From positions 1 to 64,000 of the forward strand of contig NZ_JABUZA010000018.1 in assembly GCF_014897985.1 (NCBI RefSeq): a DNA stretch of 64,000 nucleotides, written 5' to 3'. The notes below the pieces were generated by a model. The model was given only the letters and a program-made list of their open reading frames with translations, was not told where the DNA came from and ran no database searches. The position numbers and the translations under genes are program-made. Positions 18,761 to 29,503 of the stretch are shown here, piece after piece. Origin of the DNA: Halomonas colorata. GTDB taxonomy: Bacteria > Pseudomonadota > Gammaproteobacteria > Pseudomonadales > Halomonadaceae. The stretch's first letter is position 1, and each line of letters opens with the position of its first letter.

Positions 18761-20937
18761 CTACCCCTGCCCAACCTCAAGCCATCCTGTTAGTGCCCAC
18801 CAGCGTAGGCGCCGGCTTAACCTCGGCCTGTTTAGGATTAATTCAGGCACTCGACACCATCGGCCTAAAAGCCGGCTTTTTAAAACCATTTATGCAAAAC
18901 GAGCTGAATGGGCCCGGCCTTGATCGTTCAACCGCACTGGTATCGCGTACCTTAAACCAGCGCCCACCCTCGCCTATCTCTCAATCCAGACTGGAACGCT
19001 TGCTGCGCGATGACCAGATTGATGAGCTGATGGAAAACGTGGTGGAGCTTTATGATCAGGTAGTACAGCAGGCCGAGCGCGATAACAACGCCCTGGACTT
19101 GGTTGTGGTAGAAGGCGTGGTGCCGACCCAACATACCACCTATGCCACCCAGACTAACGCCCAGCTGGCACATGCACTCAATGCGCGCATTATTCTGGTC
19201 GGTACGGGCGATTTACACGACCCCCAAGCGCTTGCTGACGAGCTTGATATGCATGCGCGCAGCTTCGGGGGAGTTAGCTCCAGCCGCACGCTGGGCTGCA
19301 TTTTAATGCGTATGAAAAATCTGCCCTATGGGCAGGAAGATGATCTTTCAGCAGCCCCCGGCACCATCAAGCCTCAGCTTGAAGAACCCGTACTTGCCGA
19401 GCTGCGTCGCTACTCGCCGTCGCTTGCCACCGAAAGCTTCCATTTAATTGGCATCGTGCCGCAAAGCAAAACGTTGACTGCGCCGCGTACACTGGATGTG
19501 GCCCGTGCGCTTAATGCCACACTATTGAATGAAGGCGAAGCCGCCAGTCGGCGGGTAATGTCGACCAGTCTGTGCGCCCGTAGCGCAGCCAATGCGCTGC
19601 ATATCTTTACCCCGGGAAGTTTAGTGATGGCTTCAGGCGACCGTGATGACGTTGTATTGGCTTCGGCACTTGCCACCATGAACGGCACCCAGCTGGCGGG
19701 CGTACTGCTGACCAACGGCTTTTTGCCCAATGACAACATGATTGAGATGTGCACGCCGGCTCTAAAAACCGGACTTCCGGTGTTGGCCGTGGAAACCGAT
19801 AGTCTGACCACCGCCCAACATCTGAGCCAGCTAAGCAGCGAAATTCCCATTGATGACTTCGGGCGGGCTGAACAGGTCGCACGCTATGTAGCCGCGCATA
19901 TGGATCTGGAGTGGCTTAAAACCACCTTAAGCAACAGCTATATACAGCGTCTGTCGCCTTCAGCATTCCGCCATCAGTTGGTTAAGCAGGCCCAGCAAGC
20001 TCAAAAGCGCATTGTACTGCCGGAAGGAGATGAGCCACGCACGGTGGAAGCCGCGATTATTTGCCAGCGGCGCGGCATTGCCAACTGCGTACTGCTAGGC
20101 AGCCGCGAAAAAATTGAAAATGTCGCTCGCAACCGTGGTCTAACGCTGCCGGACACTCTCATGATCATCGATCCGGAAAGCACGCGGGCAAACTATATCG
20201 GGCCGATGGTAGAGCGCCGACGTGGCAAGCTCAACGAGCTTACCGCTGAAGCCCAGCTTCAGGATAACGTGGTGCTGGGTACCATGATGCTACAGCTCGA
20301 TGAGGTGAATGGATTGGTATCCGGCGCCATTCATACCACGGCCAATACGGTGCGCCCGGCGTTTCAGCTGATTAAGACCGCGCCTGAATATAACCAGGTA
20401 TCGTCGATCTTCTTTATGCTGCTGCCCGAACAGGTAGTGGTATATGGCGATTGTGCGGTGAACCCGGACCCGGATGCTGAAACGCTTGCCGAAATCGCCC
20501 TGCAAAGTGCTCGCTCAGCAGAAGCGTTTGGTATCGAGCCGCGCGTAGCCATGATCAGCTACTCAACCGGCGACTCGGGCACAGGTGCGGATGTGGATAA
20601 AGTGCGTGAAGCCACTCGCATTGCCAAAGAGCGTGCCCCGCACTTATTGATCGATGGCCCACTTCAGTACGATGCTGCCGCCATTGAAAGCGTGGGTAAG
20701 CAAAAAGCGCCCGACTCGCCCGTAGCAGGCCGTGCCACCGTGTTTGTATTCCCCGATCTGAATACCGGCAATACAACCTACAAAGCGGTGCAGCGTAGCG
20801 CTCGCGTCGTCAGCGTGGGGCCCATGCTTCAGGGGTTGAACAAGCCGGTGAATGATCTTTCACGCGGCGCTCTGGTAGATGACATTGTCTACACCATCGC
20901 GCTGACCGCCATTCAGGCAAGTCAGCGGGAAGCGTAA
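18757..20937 (+). CDS. pta: phosphate acetyltransferase
   Basis: Converts acetyl-CoA + Pi to acetyl phosphate + CoA. 726 residues make the long, three-part enterobacterial-type enzyme. The N-terminal P-loop-like domain is [20 protein letters not shown], the DRTGG domain is in the middle (about 220-340), and the C-terminal PTA_PTB catalytic domain is about 400-720, with [16 protein letters not shown] and [16 protein letters not shown]. The start overlaps the ackA stop. The hydrophobic DRTGG part gives allosteric control in known enzymes. Confidence 0.97.
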   Translation: MTTPAQPQAILLVPTSVGAGLTSACLGLIQALDTIGLKAGFLKPFMQNELNGPGLDRSTALVSRTLNQRPPSPISQSRLERLLRDDQIDELMENVVELYDQVVQQAERDNNALDLVVVEGVVPTQHTTYATQTNAQLAHALNARIILVGTGDLHDPQALADELDMHARSFGGVSSSRTLGCILMRMKNLPYGQEDDLSAAPGTIKPQLEEPVLAELRRYSPSLATESFHLIGIVPQSKTLTAPRTLDVARALNATLLNEGEAASRRVMSTSLCARSAANALHIFTPGSLVMASGDRDDVVLASALATMNGTQLAGVLLTNGFLPNDNMIEMCTPALKTGLPVLAVETDSLTTAQHLSQLSSEIPIDDFGRAEQVARYVAAHMDLEWLKTTLSNSYIQRLSPSAFRHQLVKQAQQAQKRIVLPEGDEPRTVEAAIICQRRGIANCVLLGSREKIENVARNRGLTLPDTLMIIDPESTRANYIGPMVERRRGKLNELTAEAQLQDNVVLGTMMLQLDEVNGLVSGAIHTTANTVRPAFQLIKTAPEYNQVSSIFFMLLPEQVVVYGDCAVNPDPDAETLAEIALQSARSAEAFGIEPRVAMISYSTGDSGTGADVDKVREATRIAKERAPHLLIDGPLQYDAAAIESVGKQKAPDSPVAGRATVFVFPDLNTGNTTYKAVQRSARVVSVGPMLQGLNKPVNDLSRGALVDDIVYTIALTAIQASQREA

Positions 20938-21001
20938 CCTCGTCATCGCACCTTATACGCTAACGTGGGTGCGATCACTGGGAAGCTAGGTTCAAGGCAA
21001 G

Positions 21002-21039
21002 AAAAAGCCCCGGCCAGCTGAGCTGACCGGGGCTTTTTT
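21002..21039. terminator. bidirectional terminator between pta and cyoE
   Basis: A 12-bp perfect stem (21002-21013 with 27-38) of AAAAAGCCCCGG/CCGGGGCTTTTT encloses an inner CAGCTGAGCTG. T-runs fall on both strands, so it serves both convergent operons. Confidence 0.92.
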
Positions 21040-21078
21040 CCTTCAACCACTTAGCAACCACTTAGCGACATGGATCAA

Positions 21079-22002
21079 TCACGTCCACATGGGTACCATG
21101 GATTCCAGCACAATCACCAGGCTCATCGCGGTGATGGTCAAAATCGATACGCCAAATACGCGTTTGGCCCAGCGTACGTCATCATCCAGACGGTAGCCGC
21201 AGATGGCCAAGTAGAGCCAGTAGCCCCCCATGGTCAGTGCGACACACAGGTAGCCAGTACCTGCCTGGCTCGCCAGTACCAAGGCTAACGAGGCGGGAAT
21301 AAACGCCAAGATGTAGCCAAGGATATGATGCTTTGCGCGCTTGATACCGTGAACAACAGGCAGAACGGGAATCGAAGCGCGCTGGTAATCGGCATAGCGG
21401 AAAATCGCAATAGCGTAGGAGTGCGGCATCTGCCAGAGGCAGAAGATCAGCAGCAGAACAATCGCCCCACTGTCAAAAGTACCCGTCACCGCGCAGTATC
21501 CCACCACTGGCGGCATAGCGCCTGAAAGGCTGCCTACCACGGTGCCGTATTCAGAGTTACGCTTCATATAGAGGCTATACACCCCTACATACACGCCCCA
21601 TCCAATCACGGCCAAGGCCACCGTCAATCCATTGGTGCCTAATGCCAGGCAGACCACACCACTGATACCCAGCAGCGCCGACAAACCCAATGCTTGAGTG
21701 ATAGAGACGCTTCCCCTAACCAGAGGACGATGGCGCGTGCGCGCCATCAGTGCATCAATATCCCGATCAATCACGTTGTTACACGCACATCCTGAGGCGA
21801 TCACTAATGCGATCCCCAACATGACCGAAGCAAACGTCACCAGATCGAATTCACCGTGCGCGGCTAGAAAGTAGCCGCCAAGGGCGGCAATCAGATTGCC
21901 GCCGATGATTCCTGGCTTGGTTAGCTCAAGCAGATCGTGCCACCGATTGGGCATGCTGGTTAGCCGATCATCATGTTGAGATGTAGATGCTGCATGATCC
22001 AC
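21079..22002 (-). CDS. cyoE: protoheme IX farnesyltransferase (heme O synthase)
   Basis: A UbiA-family membrane prenyltransferase that farnesylates heme b to heme O for the bo3 oxidase. It has about 307 residues, up to nine helices and the two Asp-rich prenyl-diphosphate motifs: NNVIDRDIDALMARTRHRPL (about 95-115) and a later DYQRA loop. The GTG at 22002 has AGGAGG six bases upstream but lies within cyoD; the ATG at 21954 just after the cyoD stop is an alternative with a weaker ribosome site. Last gene of the cyo operon. Confidence 0.94.
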   Translation of the reverse strand: MDHAASTSQHDDRLTSMPNRWHDLLELTKPGIIGGNLIAALGGYFLAAHGEFDLVTFASVMLGIALVIASGCACNNVIDRDIDALMARTRHRPLVRGSVSITQALGLSALLGISGVVCLALGTNGLTVALAVIGWGVYVGVYSLYMKRNSEYGTVVGSLSGAMPPVVGYCAVTGTFDSGAIVLLLIFCLWQMPHSYAIAIFRYADYQRASIPVLPVVHGIKRAKHHILGYILAFIPASLALVLASQAGTGYLCVALTMGGYWLYLAICGYRLDDDVRWAKRVFGVSILTITAMSLVIVLESMVPMWT

Positions 22003-22283
22003 AGCGAACCTCCTACCACTAGGCCGAGAATCAGCACCGTGAAGACGAAGGAAAGCATGTTCCAGCCCTCTTCAGTCTTGAAGTCCAAATGCATGAACAT
22101 CACAAGCTGAACCAGAACCTGCAAGACGGCAGTTACAACGATGATTCCCACGTTCACAGGCAAGCTGAACGAACCCAGCATAACGGCGCCAAATGGAATG
22201 ACAGTCAGGACCAACGACAGCACAAGACCCGTTACATAGGACTTTACGGTGCCGTGACCGGACGGTTGGCTAGAAGAACTCAT
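21960..22283 (-). CDS. cyoD: cytochrome bo3 ubiquinol oxidase subunit IV
   Basis: 107 residues with three membrane helices (about 17-37, 46-66 and 79-100), the usual CyoD size and topology. It assists assembly of the copper-B site in subunit I. The start ATG at 22283 overlaps the cyoC stop (ATGA); an upstream frame extension inside cyoC is ignored. Confidence 0.95.
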   Translation of the reverse strand: MSSSSQPSGHGTVKSYVTGLVLSLVLTVIPFGAVMLGSFSLPVNVGIIVVTAVLQVLVQLVMFMHLDFKTEEGWNMLSFVFTVLILGLVVGGSLWIMQHLHLNMMIG

Positions 22284-22894
22284 ACCAGCACTCCCATCAA
22301 GTAGACGAAGGAGAATACACAGATCCAGACGATATCCAGGAAGTGCCAGAACAGGCTCAAGCACAGGATACGCGGACGCGTTTTATCATTCAGACCCTTG
22401 GTCGACAGCTGAACCAGCATGACCAGAATCCAGATCATACCGAAGGTCACGTGCAGACCGTGTGTGCCTACCAGTGTAAAGAACGCTGACAGGAAGGCGC
22501 TACGATCTGGGCCGAAACCTTCATGGATCAGGTGATGGAATTCATAGATTTCCATGCCTAGGAACATCAGGCCCAGCACGAACGTAATGCCCAGCCACAT
22601 TTTCACCTGACCGACACGATTGGCGTTCATCGCCAGAACGCCCATGCCGAAGGTGAAACTACTGATCAGCAGAGCAAAGGTGCCGAACAGAATCAAAGGT
22701 AGTTCAAAAATATCCGCGCCGGTCGGCCCGCCTGCCGTGCCCTTCATGAGCACGGCGTAGGTGGCGAATAGTGTTCCGAAGATCACTAAGTCGCTCATTA
22801 GGTAGACCCAGAAACCAAATACCTTGGTAGGACCGGCATCGTGGTGCTCATGCTCTTCAGCATGGGCATCGTGATGTAGGGATTCAGTAGCCAT
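22280..22894 (-). CDS. cyoC: cytochrome bo3 ubiquinol oxidase subunit III
   Basis: 204 residues and five membrane helices, of the COX3 family. A His/Glu-rich start ([15 protein letters not shown]) precedes the first helix ([19 protein letters not shown]). [16 protein letters not shown] is the conserved late-helix motif. The ATG shares bases with the cyoB stop (TAATG). It is part of the bo3 terminal oxidase in the inner membrane. Confidence 0.97.
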   Translation of the reverse strand: MATESLHHDAHAEEHEHHDAGPTKVFGFWVYLMSDLVIFGTLFATYAVLMKGTAGGPTGADIFELPLILFGTFALLISSFTFGMGVLAMNANRVGQVKMWLGITFVLGLMFLGMEIYEFHHLIHEGFGPDRSAFLSAFFTLVGTHGLHVTFGMIWILVMLVQLSTKGLNDKTRPRILCLSLFWHFLDIVWICVFSFVYLMGVLV

Positions 22895-24870
22895 TACGCC
22901 TGGGCCTCCACACGTTGTTGATGAGCACGTTCGATTCGCTCGACCTCTGCAGCAGGTACGTAGTAATCGATATCGTCGTTAGATACCCGCATCAGGAAGC
23001 TCACCAGCATGCCGATCGCACCGAACCCAGCCAGCCACCAGATATGCCATACCATGGCGAAACCAAAAATCATCGCAAACACACTGATGATAGGGCCGGC
23101 CACCGTGTTTCTCGGCATATGGATATCGGTATAAGGCGCATCATCCAACTGCTCGTTGCCACGCTGCTTTTGCGACCAGAAGCTGTCGATATCACCAACG
23201 ACGGGCAGGCGGGCAAAGTTGTAGAACGCGGGCGGGGAAGAAGCAGCCCACTCCAACGTACGACCATCCCATGGGTCGCCGGTCACATCAGCATACTTAT
23301 CGCGGTTACGCACGCTTACGTAGAACTGAATAAGCGTACAAGCGATACCCGCAGCGATCAGCAATGCACCGATCAAGGCAACGATAAACCAGGGCTGCCA
23401 TTCAGCGTTCGGGTATGAGTTCATGCGGCGCGCTGCACCGTAGAAGCTCAGAACATACAGCGGCATGAACGCGACGTAGAAACCGATTATCCAGCACCAG
23501 AAGGAACGCTTGCCCCACTTCTCGTCCAGCGTGAAGCCGAAGGCTTTCGGGAACCAGTAGGTCAGACCCGCCATCATGCCGAAGACCACGCCACCAACGA
23601 TAACGTTATGGAAGTGAGCAATAACGAACAGACTGTTGTGCAGTACAAAGTTCGCTGCCGGCAGTGCCAGCATTACGCCGGTCATACCACCAATCGTAAA
23701 GGTGATGATGAAGCCCAGGGTCCAAAGTACCGGTGACGTCAGTTCCAGACGACCACGGAAGATAGTGAACAGCCAGTTAAACACTTTCACACCGGTCGGG
23801 ATCGCGATGATCATCGTCATGATGCCGAAGAAGGCATTGACGTTGGCGCCTGCACCCATGGTGAAGAAGTGGTGCAACCAAACGATGAACGACAGCACGG
23901 TAATGGCAATTGTTGCCCACACCATGGTGTGGTAACCGAACAGACGCTTGCGAGCAAAGGTGGCAATAACTTCTGAGAACACGCCGAACGCTGGCAGAAT
24001 CAGAATATAAACCTCAGGGTGACCCCACGCCCAGATAAGGTTGACGTACATCATTACGTTGCCGCCCATATCGTTCGTGAAGAAGTTCATCCCCAGGTAA
24101 CGATCCAGCGTCAGCATCGCAATAGTAGCGGTCAAAATCGGGAAAGAGGCAATGATCAGTACGTTGGCGCACAGCGACGTCCAGGTAAAGATCGGCATGC
24201 GGAACAGGGTCATGCCCTTGGTACGCATTTTCAGAATAGTAACGAAGAAGTTGATACCGGTTAACGTGGTACCTATCCCGGATATCTGCAACGCCCATAT
24301 CCAGTAATCGACCCCGACCCCGGGACTGTACTCTATCCCCGATAACGGCGCGTAAGCCAACCACCCTGTGGTCGCAAACTCACCCACGAACAGAGAAACG
24401 TTGATCAGCAGAGCCGACACAGCGAACAGCCAGAAACTCAGGTTGTTAAGGAACGGGAACGCAACATCGCGCGCACCGATCTGTAACGGAACAACCAAGT
24501 TCATCAGGCCGATAACCATGGGCATCGCCACGAAGAAGATCATGATAACGCCGTGGGCGGTAAAGATCTGGTCGTAGTGATCAGGCGGCAGAATGCCTGC
24601 CGAGCCACCCGCTGCTACCGCCTGCTGTACACGCATCATCAGGGCATCAGCAAAGCCACGCAGCAGCATGATCAGCGCCACGATGAAATACATGATACCA
24701 AGCTTTTTATGGTCGACTGAGGTGAACCACTCGTTCCATAGCCAGCCCCACTTACGGAAATAGGTCAACGCGCCCAACAACGCCGCGCCGCCTAGAATCC
24801 CCACGAGACCCGCTATCACCAGAATGGGCTCGTGATAAGGAATTGCTTCTAGGGTTAATTTACCGAACAC
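22894..24870 (-). CDS. cyoB: cytochrome bo3 ubiquinol oxidase subunit I
   Basis: The catalytic subunit: it oxidises ubiquinol, reduces O2 and pumps protons. 658 residues with about 15 helices. Visible are the heme-b His region [15 protein letters not shown], the copper-B motif [17 protein letters not shown] (His-Tyr crosslink) with WLHHFF, and the heme ligand region [12 protein letters not shown]. Quinol-type residues replace the Cu-A electron path, since subunit II lacks Cu-A ligands. It is directly preceded by cyoA with two bases between. Confidence 0.98.
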   Translation of the reverse strand: MFGKLTLEAIPYHEPILVIAGLVGILGGAALLGALTYFRKWGWLWNEWFTSVDHKKLGIMYFIVALIMLLRGFADALMMRVQQAVAAGGSAGILPPDHYDQIFTAHGVIMIFFVAMPMVIGLMNLVVPLQIGARDVAFPFLNNLSFWLFAVSALLINVSLFVGEFATTGWLAYAPLSGIEYSPGVGVDYWIWALQISGIGTTLTGINFFVTILKMRTKGMTLFRMPIFTWTSLCANVLIIASFPILTATIAMLTLDRYLGMNFFTNDMGGNVMMYVNLIWAWGHPEVYILILPAFGVFSEVIATFARKRLFGYHTMVWATIAITVLSFIVWLHHFFTMGAGANVNAFFGIMTMIIAIPTGVKVFNWLFTIFRGRLELTSPVLWTLGFIITFTIGGMTGVMLALPAANFVLHNSLFVIAHFHNVIVGGVVFGMMAGLTYWFPKAFGFTLDEKWGKRSFWCWIIGFYVAFMPLYVLSFYGAARRMNSYPNAEWQPWFIVALIGALLIAAGIACTLIQFYVSVRNRDKYADVTGDPWDGRTLEWAASSPPAFYNFARLPVVGDIDSFWSQKQRGNEQLDDAPYTDIHMPRNTVAGPIISVFAMIFGFAMVWHIWWLAGFGAIGMLVSFLMRVSNDDIDYYVPAAEVERIERAHQQRVEAQA

Positions 24871-24872
24871 GG

Positions 24873-25859
24873 TTACTCTCCCGCCTCATTGCTCATGGCC
24901 TGGCCATCCTCAGCCTCGCCATTCGCTTGGTTGTCGGTCGTTTGATAGGCTTCATTGCTATCGATTGCTGGTGCGCGGGGCGCATCTTGAGTGTCAGTGT
25001 CGGGGTCGCTGCCAGTATGGAAGCTGGACACCAAGCGCTCATAGAACTCAGGCGTAACGTTTGAGAAGTACTCAACAGGATGGAACGAAGAACGCTCAGC
25101 AAGCCCAGAGTATCCTTCCGGATAGCTCAGGGTTTGTGGCGACTGCGCGACTTCAGCAACCCAGGTATCAAAATCTTCATCTGATGTCACATGAGCATCG
25201 AAGATCATGCCAGAGAAGCCAGCACCGCTATAGTTGGTCGAACGACCACCGTAGGTACCGATTTCGTTGGCCTGCAGATAAACGTCGTTATCCATTCCTG
25301 CCATTGCGTAGATCTGGCTACCCAACTGAGGAATGAAGAAAGAGTTCATCACTGAACCGGAGCTCACGCGAAAACGAACAGGCGTATCTACCGGGAAGGC
25401 AACTTCATTGACCGTTGCAATGCCTTGCTCGGGATAGATGAACAGCCATTTCCAGTCGAGCGCCACAGCTTGAATTTCAAGCTCGGCCACGTCGCTTTCA
25501 AGTGCGCGGTGAGGATCAAGGTCGTGCGAACTTTTCCAGGTAATTACGCCCAAAATAGCGACGATAACCACCGGAACCAGCCAAACGATAGCTTCGATCC
25601 AGTTGGAGTGTGCCCAGTCGGGCAGGTATTCGGCCATTGTATTGCTACGGCGATAGTACCAACCAAACACTATCGTCATGACAATAACGGGGATGACCAC
25701 GATCAGCATCAGGCCAAAAGAACTCAGAATTAGTGAACGCTGGGTTTCACCAATCACGCCTTTCGGGTCCATTAAGGCCGAGCTACAGCCTGCAAGCAGC
25801 AAGCATAGCGCTAGGAGCACCAAGGTGCCGGCCCTGCGCCAGTAGAAAGGTTGTTGCAT
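24873..25859 (-). CDS. cyoA: cytochrome bo3 ubiquinol oxidase subunit II
   Basis: 328 residues. The lipoprotein signal peptide ends LLAGC (Cys at about 25), followed by two membrane helices (about 43-65 and 85-107) and a cupredoxin domain ([39 protein letters not shown]). The Cu-A cysteine/histidine ligands are absent, as expected for a quinol oxidase. The C-terminus carries an unusually long acidic tail (about 285-328), a halophile-like trait. First gene of cyoABCDE; the operon promoter should lie in 25860-26139. Confidence 0.97.
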   Translation of the reverse strand: MQQPFYWRRAGTLVLLALCLLLAGCSSALMDPKGVIGETQRSLILSSFGLMLIVVIPVIVMTIVFGWYYRRSNTMAEYLPDWAHSNWIEAIVWLVPVVIVAILGVITWKSSHDLDPHRALESDVAELEIQAVALDWKWLFIYPEQGIATVNEVAFPVDTPVRFRVSSGSVMNSFFIPQLGSQIYAMAGMDNDVYLQANEIGTYGGRSTNYSGAGFSGMIFDAHVTSDEDFDTWVAEVAQSPQTLSYPEGYSGLAERSSFHPVEYFSNVTPEFYERLVSSFHTGSDPDTDTQDAPRAPAIDSNEAYQTTDNQANGEAEDGQAMSNEAGE

Positions 25860-26139
25860 GGTGCGATCTCGTCAGAGTTGCGTTACAAAACTAGCCGCCA
25901 CACAGCAAGCCAAACGATATGCCATATGCCAGCTAACTAACACCCCATACCTTTCCCAAAACACTCTGCCAGCAGGGTCTGCCCTTGCTCCGGGAAAAAT
26001 ATGCGCTACCAGGGTAGGAAGCAGGTAGCGGATTGAGCTAACCCTCATACTAAATCAGGATCAGCACTAACGAAGGGTATTTTCCTTGGATCTAAACAAC
26101 GAAGCAAAGCGACGATTTGACGCACCCAACCGCGACAGA
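25860..26139 (-). promoter_or_regulatory. upstream region of the cyo operon
   Basis: 280 bases between the deoR-family gene and cyoA, on the same strand. There is no ORF with a ribosome site and no clear terminator. The cyo promoter is inferred to be here from position only. Confidence 0.4.
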
Positions 26140-26934
26140 TTAGTGCGCATGTTCACAGGTAGGTAATGCTGGAGAGTGGCTAAAAATTGTGCGCCCTCGG
26201 AAGTCGGTAAGTAACTCAGACGTGCACTTATCGTTAGTAACGATAATGTCGAAATCGTTCAATGAGGCGAAGTAAGCGGGACGAATAATCCCAAATTTAC
26301 TTGCGTCCACCACTAAGAAACACTGCAATGCAGAGGCAATCGCCGCCTGTTTGGGAGCAACCTCATGAAAGTGGAAGCAACTAACGCCTCGACCACAATC
26401 AACGCCCGCCGCTGAAATAAATGCTTTATTGATCCCGATACGCTCAATCGTCGCACGCATCTCATCACTACCAAACGATTGTGACGCGGCATAAAACAGC
26501 CCGCCTAATAATACTAAACGTACATTAGGCAGAGCTGACACCACCGTGGCTACGTTAAGCGCATAGGTAACCACGGTTAATTGGTTAAAACTCTTGAGCT
26601 GGCCTAAAAGCGGCATCAAGGTCGAGCCGCAGTCAATAAATAGCGTATCGCCCTCTTCGATGAAACCAGCGGCCTGTTGGCATAATGCGTGCTTTACCGG
26701 GTAGTAATTGGCCTGCTGCTCGGTTAAATCATATACCTGGGTTGCGCCAGGGTAGCTGGTCATCACCAACCGGCCACCAAGTAGCACCATAGCACTAGGC
26801 TGCGTTGTAAGGTCGCGGCGTATGGTCATTTCCGAAACACCGCATAAAATAGCGGCATCGCGTAAATGCAATGTGCCACCACTGGCCAACGCTTCTTGAA
26901 GCACGGTCAATCGCTGTGCACTGCGACCGTTCAT
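26140..26934 (-). CDS. deoR: DeoR-family transcriptional repressor of the nucleoside genes
   Basis: 264 residues. The N-terminal helix-turn-helix (about 15-55) has the DeoR signature LRDAAILCGVSEMTIRRDL. The C-terminal sugar-phosphate-sensing domain (about 70-235) includes DTLFIDCGSTLMPLLGQL. The ATG at 26934 is preferred because AAGGAG lies nine bases before it; the open frame reaches 26955. It diverges from tsx-nupC-deoCABD-cdd, and a near-perfect E. coli-type DeoR box lies in the intergenic region. Deoxyribose-5-phosphate is therefore the likely inducer (known for E. coli DeoR). Confidence 0.9.
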   Translation of the reverse strand: MNGRSAQRLTVLQEALASGGTLHLRDAAILCGVSEMTIRRDLTTQPSAMVLLGGRLVMTSYPGATQVYDLTEQQANYYPVKHALCQQAAGFIEEGDTLFIDCGSTLMPLLGQLKSFNQLTVVTYALNVATVVSALPNVRLVLLGGLFYAASQSFGSDEMRATIERIGINKAFISAAGVDCGRGVSCFHFHEVAPKQAAIASALQCFLVVDASKFGIIRPAYFASLNDFDIIVTNDKCTSELLTDFRGRTIFSHSPALPTCEHAH

Positions 26935-27154
26935 ACAAGGCATCTCCTTTGTCATTTCTTGTTGCCAGTTATGTTTATGCTGCGCGAGCGGCCATCCTCT
27001 GGCTACTCCCCTTTAGCCTCAAAACCATGCCCACTACCCTGTCACGCCTCTCCTGTGCTACGCCTCAGTGTGTTTGGGCACTTTAGATGTTGCATCACGG
27101 CCATGACATTTAAATAGCGTTGGTTAGGCTTTATTGCAATTCGGCGTTAAAAAA

Positions 27155-27181
27155 ATAACATGCAATGTTATAATTCTAACA
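27155..27181. promoter_or_regulatory. DeoR operator upstream of tsx
   Basis: TGTTATAATTCTAACA (27166-27181) differs at one base from the E. coli DeoR 16-mer TGTTAGAATTCTAACA. It is overlapped by a second palindrome, ATAACATGCAATGTTAT (27155-27171). The AT-rich context and its position 60 bases before tsx suggest it covers the promoter. Confidence 0.85.
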
Positions 27182-27242
27182 TCCACGCCAGACCACATAA
27201 TTCCAAACCCGATTAAAACCGTGGCAACTTTTTGAGGCTTAC

Positions 27243-28079
27243 ATGACCGCTCCGACTCTTATGCGCACTTCTTATCTCGCCACTCTTAGCGCTGGCGTAC
27301 TAATGGCGGGTATCACCCCGGTGTTGGCAAACGACTCCCAAGCTCAGCCACTCGATAGACTGTGGTCATTTGCCAACGTCTCGGTTAACTACCTTGATTG
27401 GTCCAACGGCACCGAGCGCCGTACCGCCTCCAACGCAGCTAAAAGTGATTTCACCTATGTAGAAATTGAAGGCGGCGCGGGCTTTAGCTGGGGTGAGTTC
27501 TACGGCTTCTTCGATTTCGAGAACCCGACCAACGACCAGTTCGATGAATCGAGCGGTGGTAAAGATAACTTCCGCACGGCAGGTAAGATTACTTCGCATA
27601 TTTATCTCGGTGACAGCCCGCTTTCGCTGTATGCCCACGTATACGACTTCCGCGACTACGGCTATAACGGACGCGAGCAGGATCAAATTCTAGGTCTTGG
27701 CTATCGCACTACCTTCGCAAACGGTCTATGGTTCAAACCATTCATCGGCGCAGCACGGGTGCAAAGTGATGGCTACACGGGTATGAATGGCTATATGGCT
27801 GGCTGGGTGGCGGGCTATGACTTCGCCGCGCTTGATCAGAACTTCAGTGTCACGAACTGGCACGAGCAAACGTTTGGCCGCGACGATGATTACCTGGAAC
27901 AGAATTACGTGGGCGACAAGGCCGGAAGTGTGGGCACCAACGGTGCACTGAGCCTTTGGTGGCACCCGACTGACCTGATCACCACAGGCATTCAGTACCG
28001 CTACTCGGATAACAAGCTGGGTACGCCGAACGATTATCAAAACGCGATGATTTACTCCGTCAAGCTCAACTTACTTTAA
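27243..28079 (+). CDS. tsx: Tsx-like nucleoside-specific outer-membrane channel
   Basis: 278 residues. A signal peptide is cleaved after VLAN (about residue 30). The family opening WSFANVSVNYLDWSNGTE, the barrel strands and the late ITTGIQYRYSDNKLG...MIYSVKLNLL match the Tsx/OmpK family, a 12-stranded barrel that lets nucleosides across the outer membrane. It is the first gene of the nucleoside operon, next to the DeoR box, with NupC following after about 30 bases. Confidence 0.92.
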   Translation: MTAPTLMRTSYLATLSAGVLMAGITPVLANDSQAQPLDRLWSFANVSVNYLDWSNGTERRTASNAAKSDFTYVEIEGGAGFSWGEFYGFFDFENPTNDQFDESSGGKDNFRTAGKITSHIYLGDSPLSLYAHVYDFRDYGYNGREQDQILGLGYRTTFANGLWFKPFIGAARVQSDGYTGMNGYMAGWVAGYDFAALDQNFSVTNWHEQTFGRDDDYLEQNYVGDKAGSVGTNGALSLWWHPTDLITTGIQYRYSDNKLGTPNDYQNAMIYSVKLNLL

Positions 28080-28112
28080 ACGAGCCCCCTCGCGGACTCA
28101 AAGGATCCTCAT

Positions 28113-29396
28113 ATGACACTCCTTATGAGCTTGGTTGGCATGGTCACGCTGGTGATCATCGCCCTGATCTTCTCTTATGATCGCAAGTCAATACGTCTAC
28201 GTACGGTGCTGGGCGCCTTTGCCATTCAGGCAGGTATCGGTGCCTTTGTACTGTATGTGCCGTTTGGTCAGGCCGTCTTAGAAACCATTTCTGCGGGGGT
28301 AAGCCAGATACTGGTTTATGCCAATGATGGGATCGGCTTTCTATTTGGTGGCCTGGCTGACGTCGATAACGTCGGCTTTGTGTTTGCCATCAAAGTGCTG
28401 CCGGTCATCATCTTCTTCTCCTCACTGATCGCCGTGCTGTATTACCTGGGCATCATGCAGTGGGTCATCCGCATTCTGGGTGGCGCGCTGCAAAAAGCAC
28501 TGGGTACTTCGCGCACCGAGTCGCTTTCTGCTACGGCCAACATCTTTGTAGGCCAGACCGAAGCCCCGCTGGTGGTTCGTCCCTTTATTGCCCGCATGAC
28601 GCCCTCACAGCTATTTGCGGTGATGTGTGGTGGTCTGGCATCCGTAGCAGGCTCCGTACTGGCAGGCTATGCCGCGCTGGGCATTCCCATGGAATACCTG
28701 GTAGCCGCTTCCTTTATGGCAGCCCCTGGCGGCTTGCTGTTTGCCAAGCTGATCATGCCGGAAACCCAGGATGCGACCGACAGCGACAGCATCACCAAGG
28801 TTGAAGAAGAGCTTCAAGAGCTTGACAACAAACCCGCTAACGTACTGGACGCTGCCGCATCGGGCGCCACCTCCGGCCTGATGCTGGCTGCCAACGTTGG
28901 CGCCATGCTGCTGGCCTTTATTGCCTTGATCGCATTGGTCAACGGTATTTTAGGCGGCGTTGGCGGCTGGTTTGGGTTTGAGTCGCTGAGCCTTGAGATG
29001 ATTCTGGGCTGGCTGTTTGCGCCGCTGGCGTTCCTACTTGGCGTACCGTGGTCTGAAGCAACGCTTGCTGGTTCGTTTATCGGCCAGAAGCTGGTCGTCA
29101 ACGAGTTCGTTGCCTTTATTAACCTTGCGCCCTACATCGATGGGGAACAAGTAGTGGCCGCGACAGGTCAGTTGATGACGCCTCACACCATGGCCATCCT
29201 GTCGTTTGCTCTATGCGGCTTTGCCAACTTGTCATCTATCGCTATTTTGTTGGGCGGCCTGGGCAGTATTGCACCGACGCGTCGTGCTGAGATTGCCCGC
29301 TTTGGAGTAAAAGCCGTGCTGGCCGGTACTTTATCCAATTTAATGTCTGCCACCATTGCTGGTTTCTTTATCTCGTTAAGTAATCTAACCAGCTAA
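28113..29396 (+). CDS. nupC: concentrative nucleoside transporter NupC
   Basis: 427 residues, eight or more helices and two re-entrant loops. CNT family motifs are present: [17 protein letters not shown] (nucleoside-binding loop, about 147-163) and the late [21 protein letters not shown]. It is a sodium- or proton-coupled inner-membrane symporter that brings nucleosides to the deo enzymes. It follows tsx and precedes a pair of hairpins separating it from deoC. Confidence 0.95.
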   Translation: MTLLMSLVGMVTLVIIALIFSYDRKSIRLRTVLGAFAIQAGIGAFVLYVPFGQAVLETISAGVSQILVYANDGIGFLFGGLADVDNVGFVFAIKVLPVIIFFSSLIAVLYYLGIMQWVIRILGGALQKALGTSRTESLSATANIFVGQTEAPLVVRPFIARMTPSQLFAVMCGGLASVAGSVLAGYAALGIPMEYLVAASFMAAPGGLLFAKLIMPETQDATDSDSITKVEEELQELDNKPANVLDAAASGATSGLMLAANVGAMLLAFIALIALVNGILGGVGGWFGFESLSLEMILGWLFAPLAFLLGVPWSEATLAGSFIGQKLVVNEFVAFINLAPYIDGEQVVAATGQLMTPHTMAILSFALCGFANLSSIAILLGGLGSIAPTRRAEIARFGVKAVLAGTLSNLMSATIAGFFISLSNLTS

Positions 29397-29403
29397 CCCC
29401 TAA

Positions 29404-29435
29404 GAGCTTAAGCGCGAAGTTGAGCGCTTAAGCTC
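29404..29435 (+). repeat. perfect hairpin in the nupC-deoC gap
   Basis: GAGCTTAAGCGC (29404-29415) pairs with GCGCTTAAGCTC (29424-29435) over an 8-base loop. There is no T-run, so it may protect or process the nupC mRNA 3' end. Confidence 0.7.
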
Positions 29436-29443
29436 CAGCGTAC

Positions 29444-29484
29444 CGGGCACTGCGATTTATACTTGCAGTGCCCGTTTATCTTTT
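29444..29484 (+). terminator. hairpin with T-rich tail in the nupC-deoC gap
   Basis: CGGGCACTGC (29444-29453) pairs perfectly with GCAGTGCCCG (29465-29474) and is followed by TTTATCTTTT. It is likely a full or partial terminator lowering transport-gene read-through into deoC. Confidence 0.75.
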
Positions 29485-29503
29485 CCTGATTTGAGAGAAC
29501 GTC

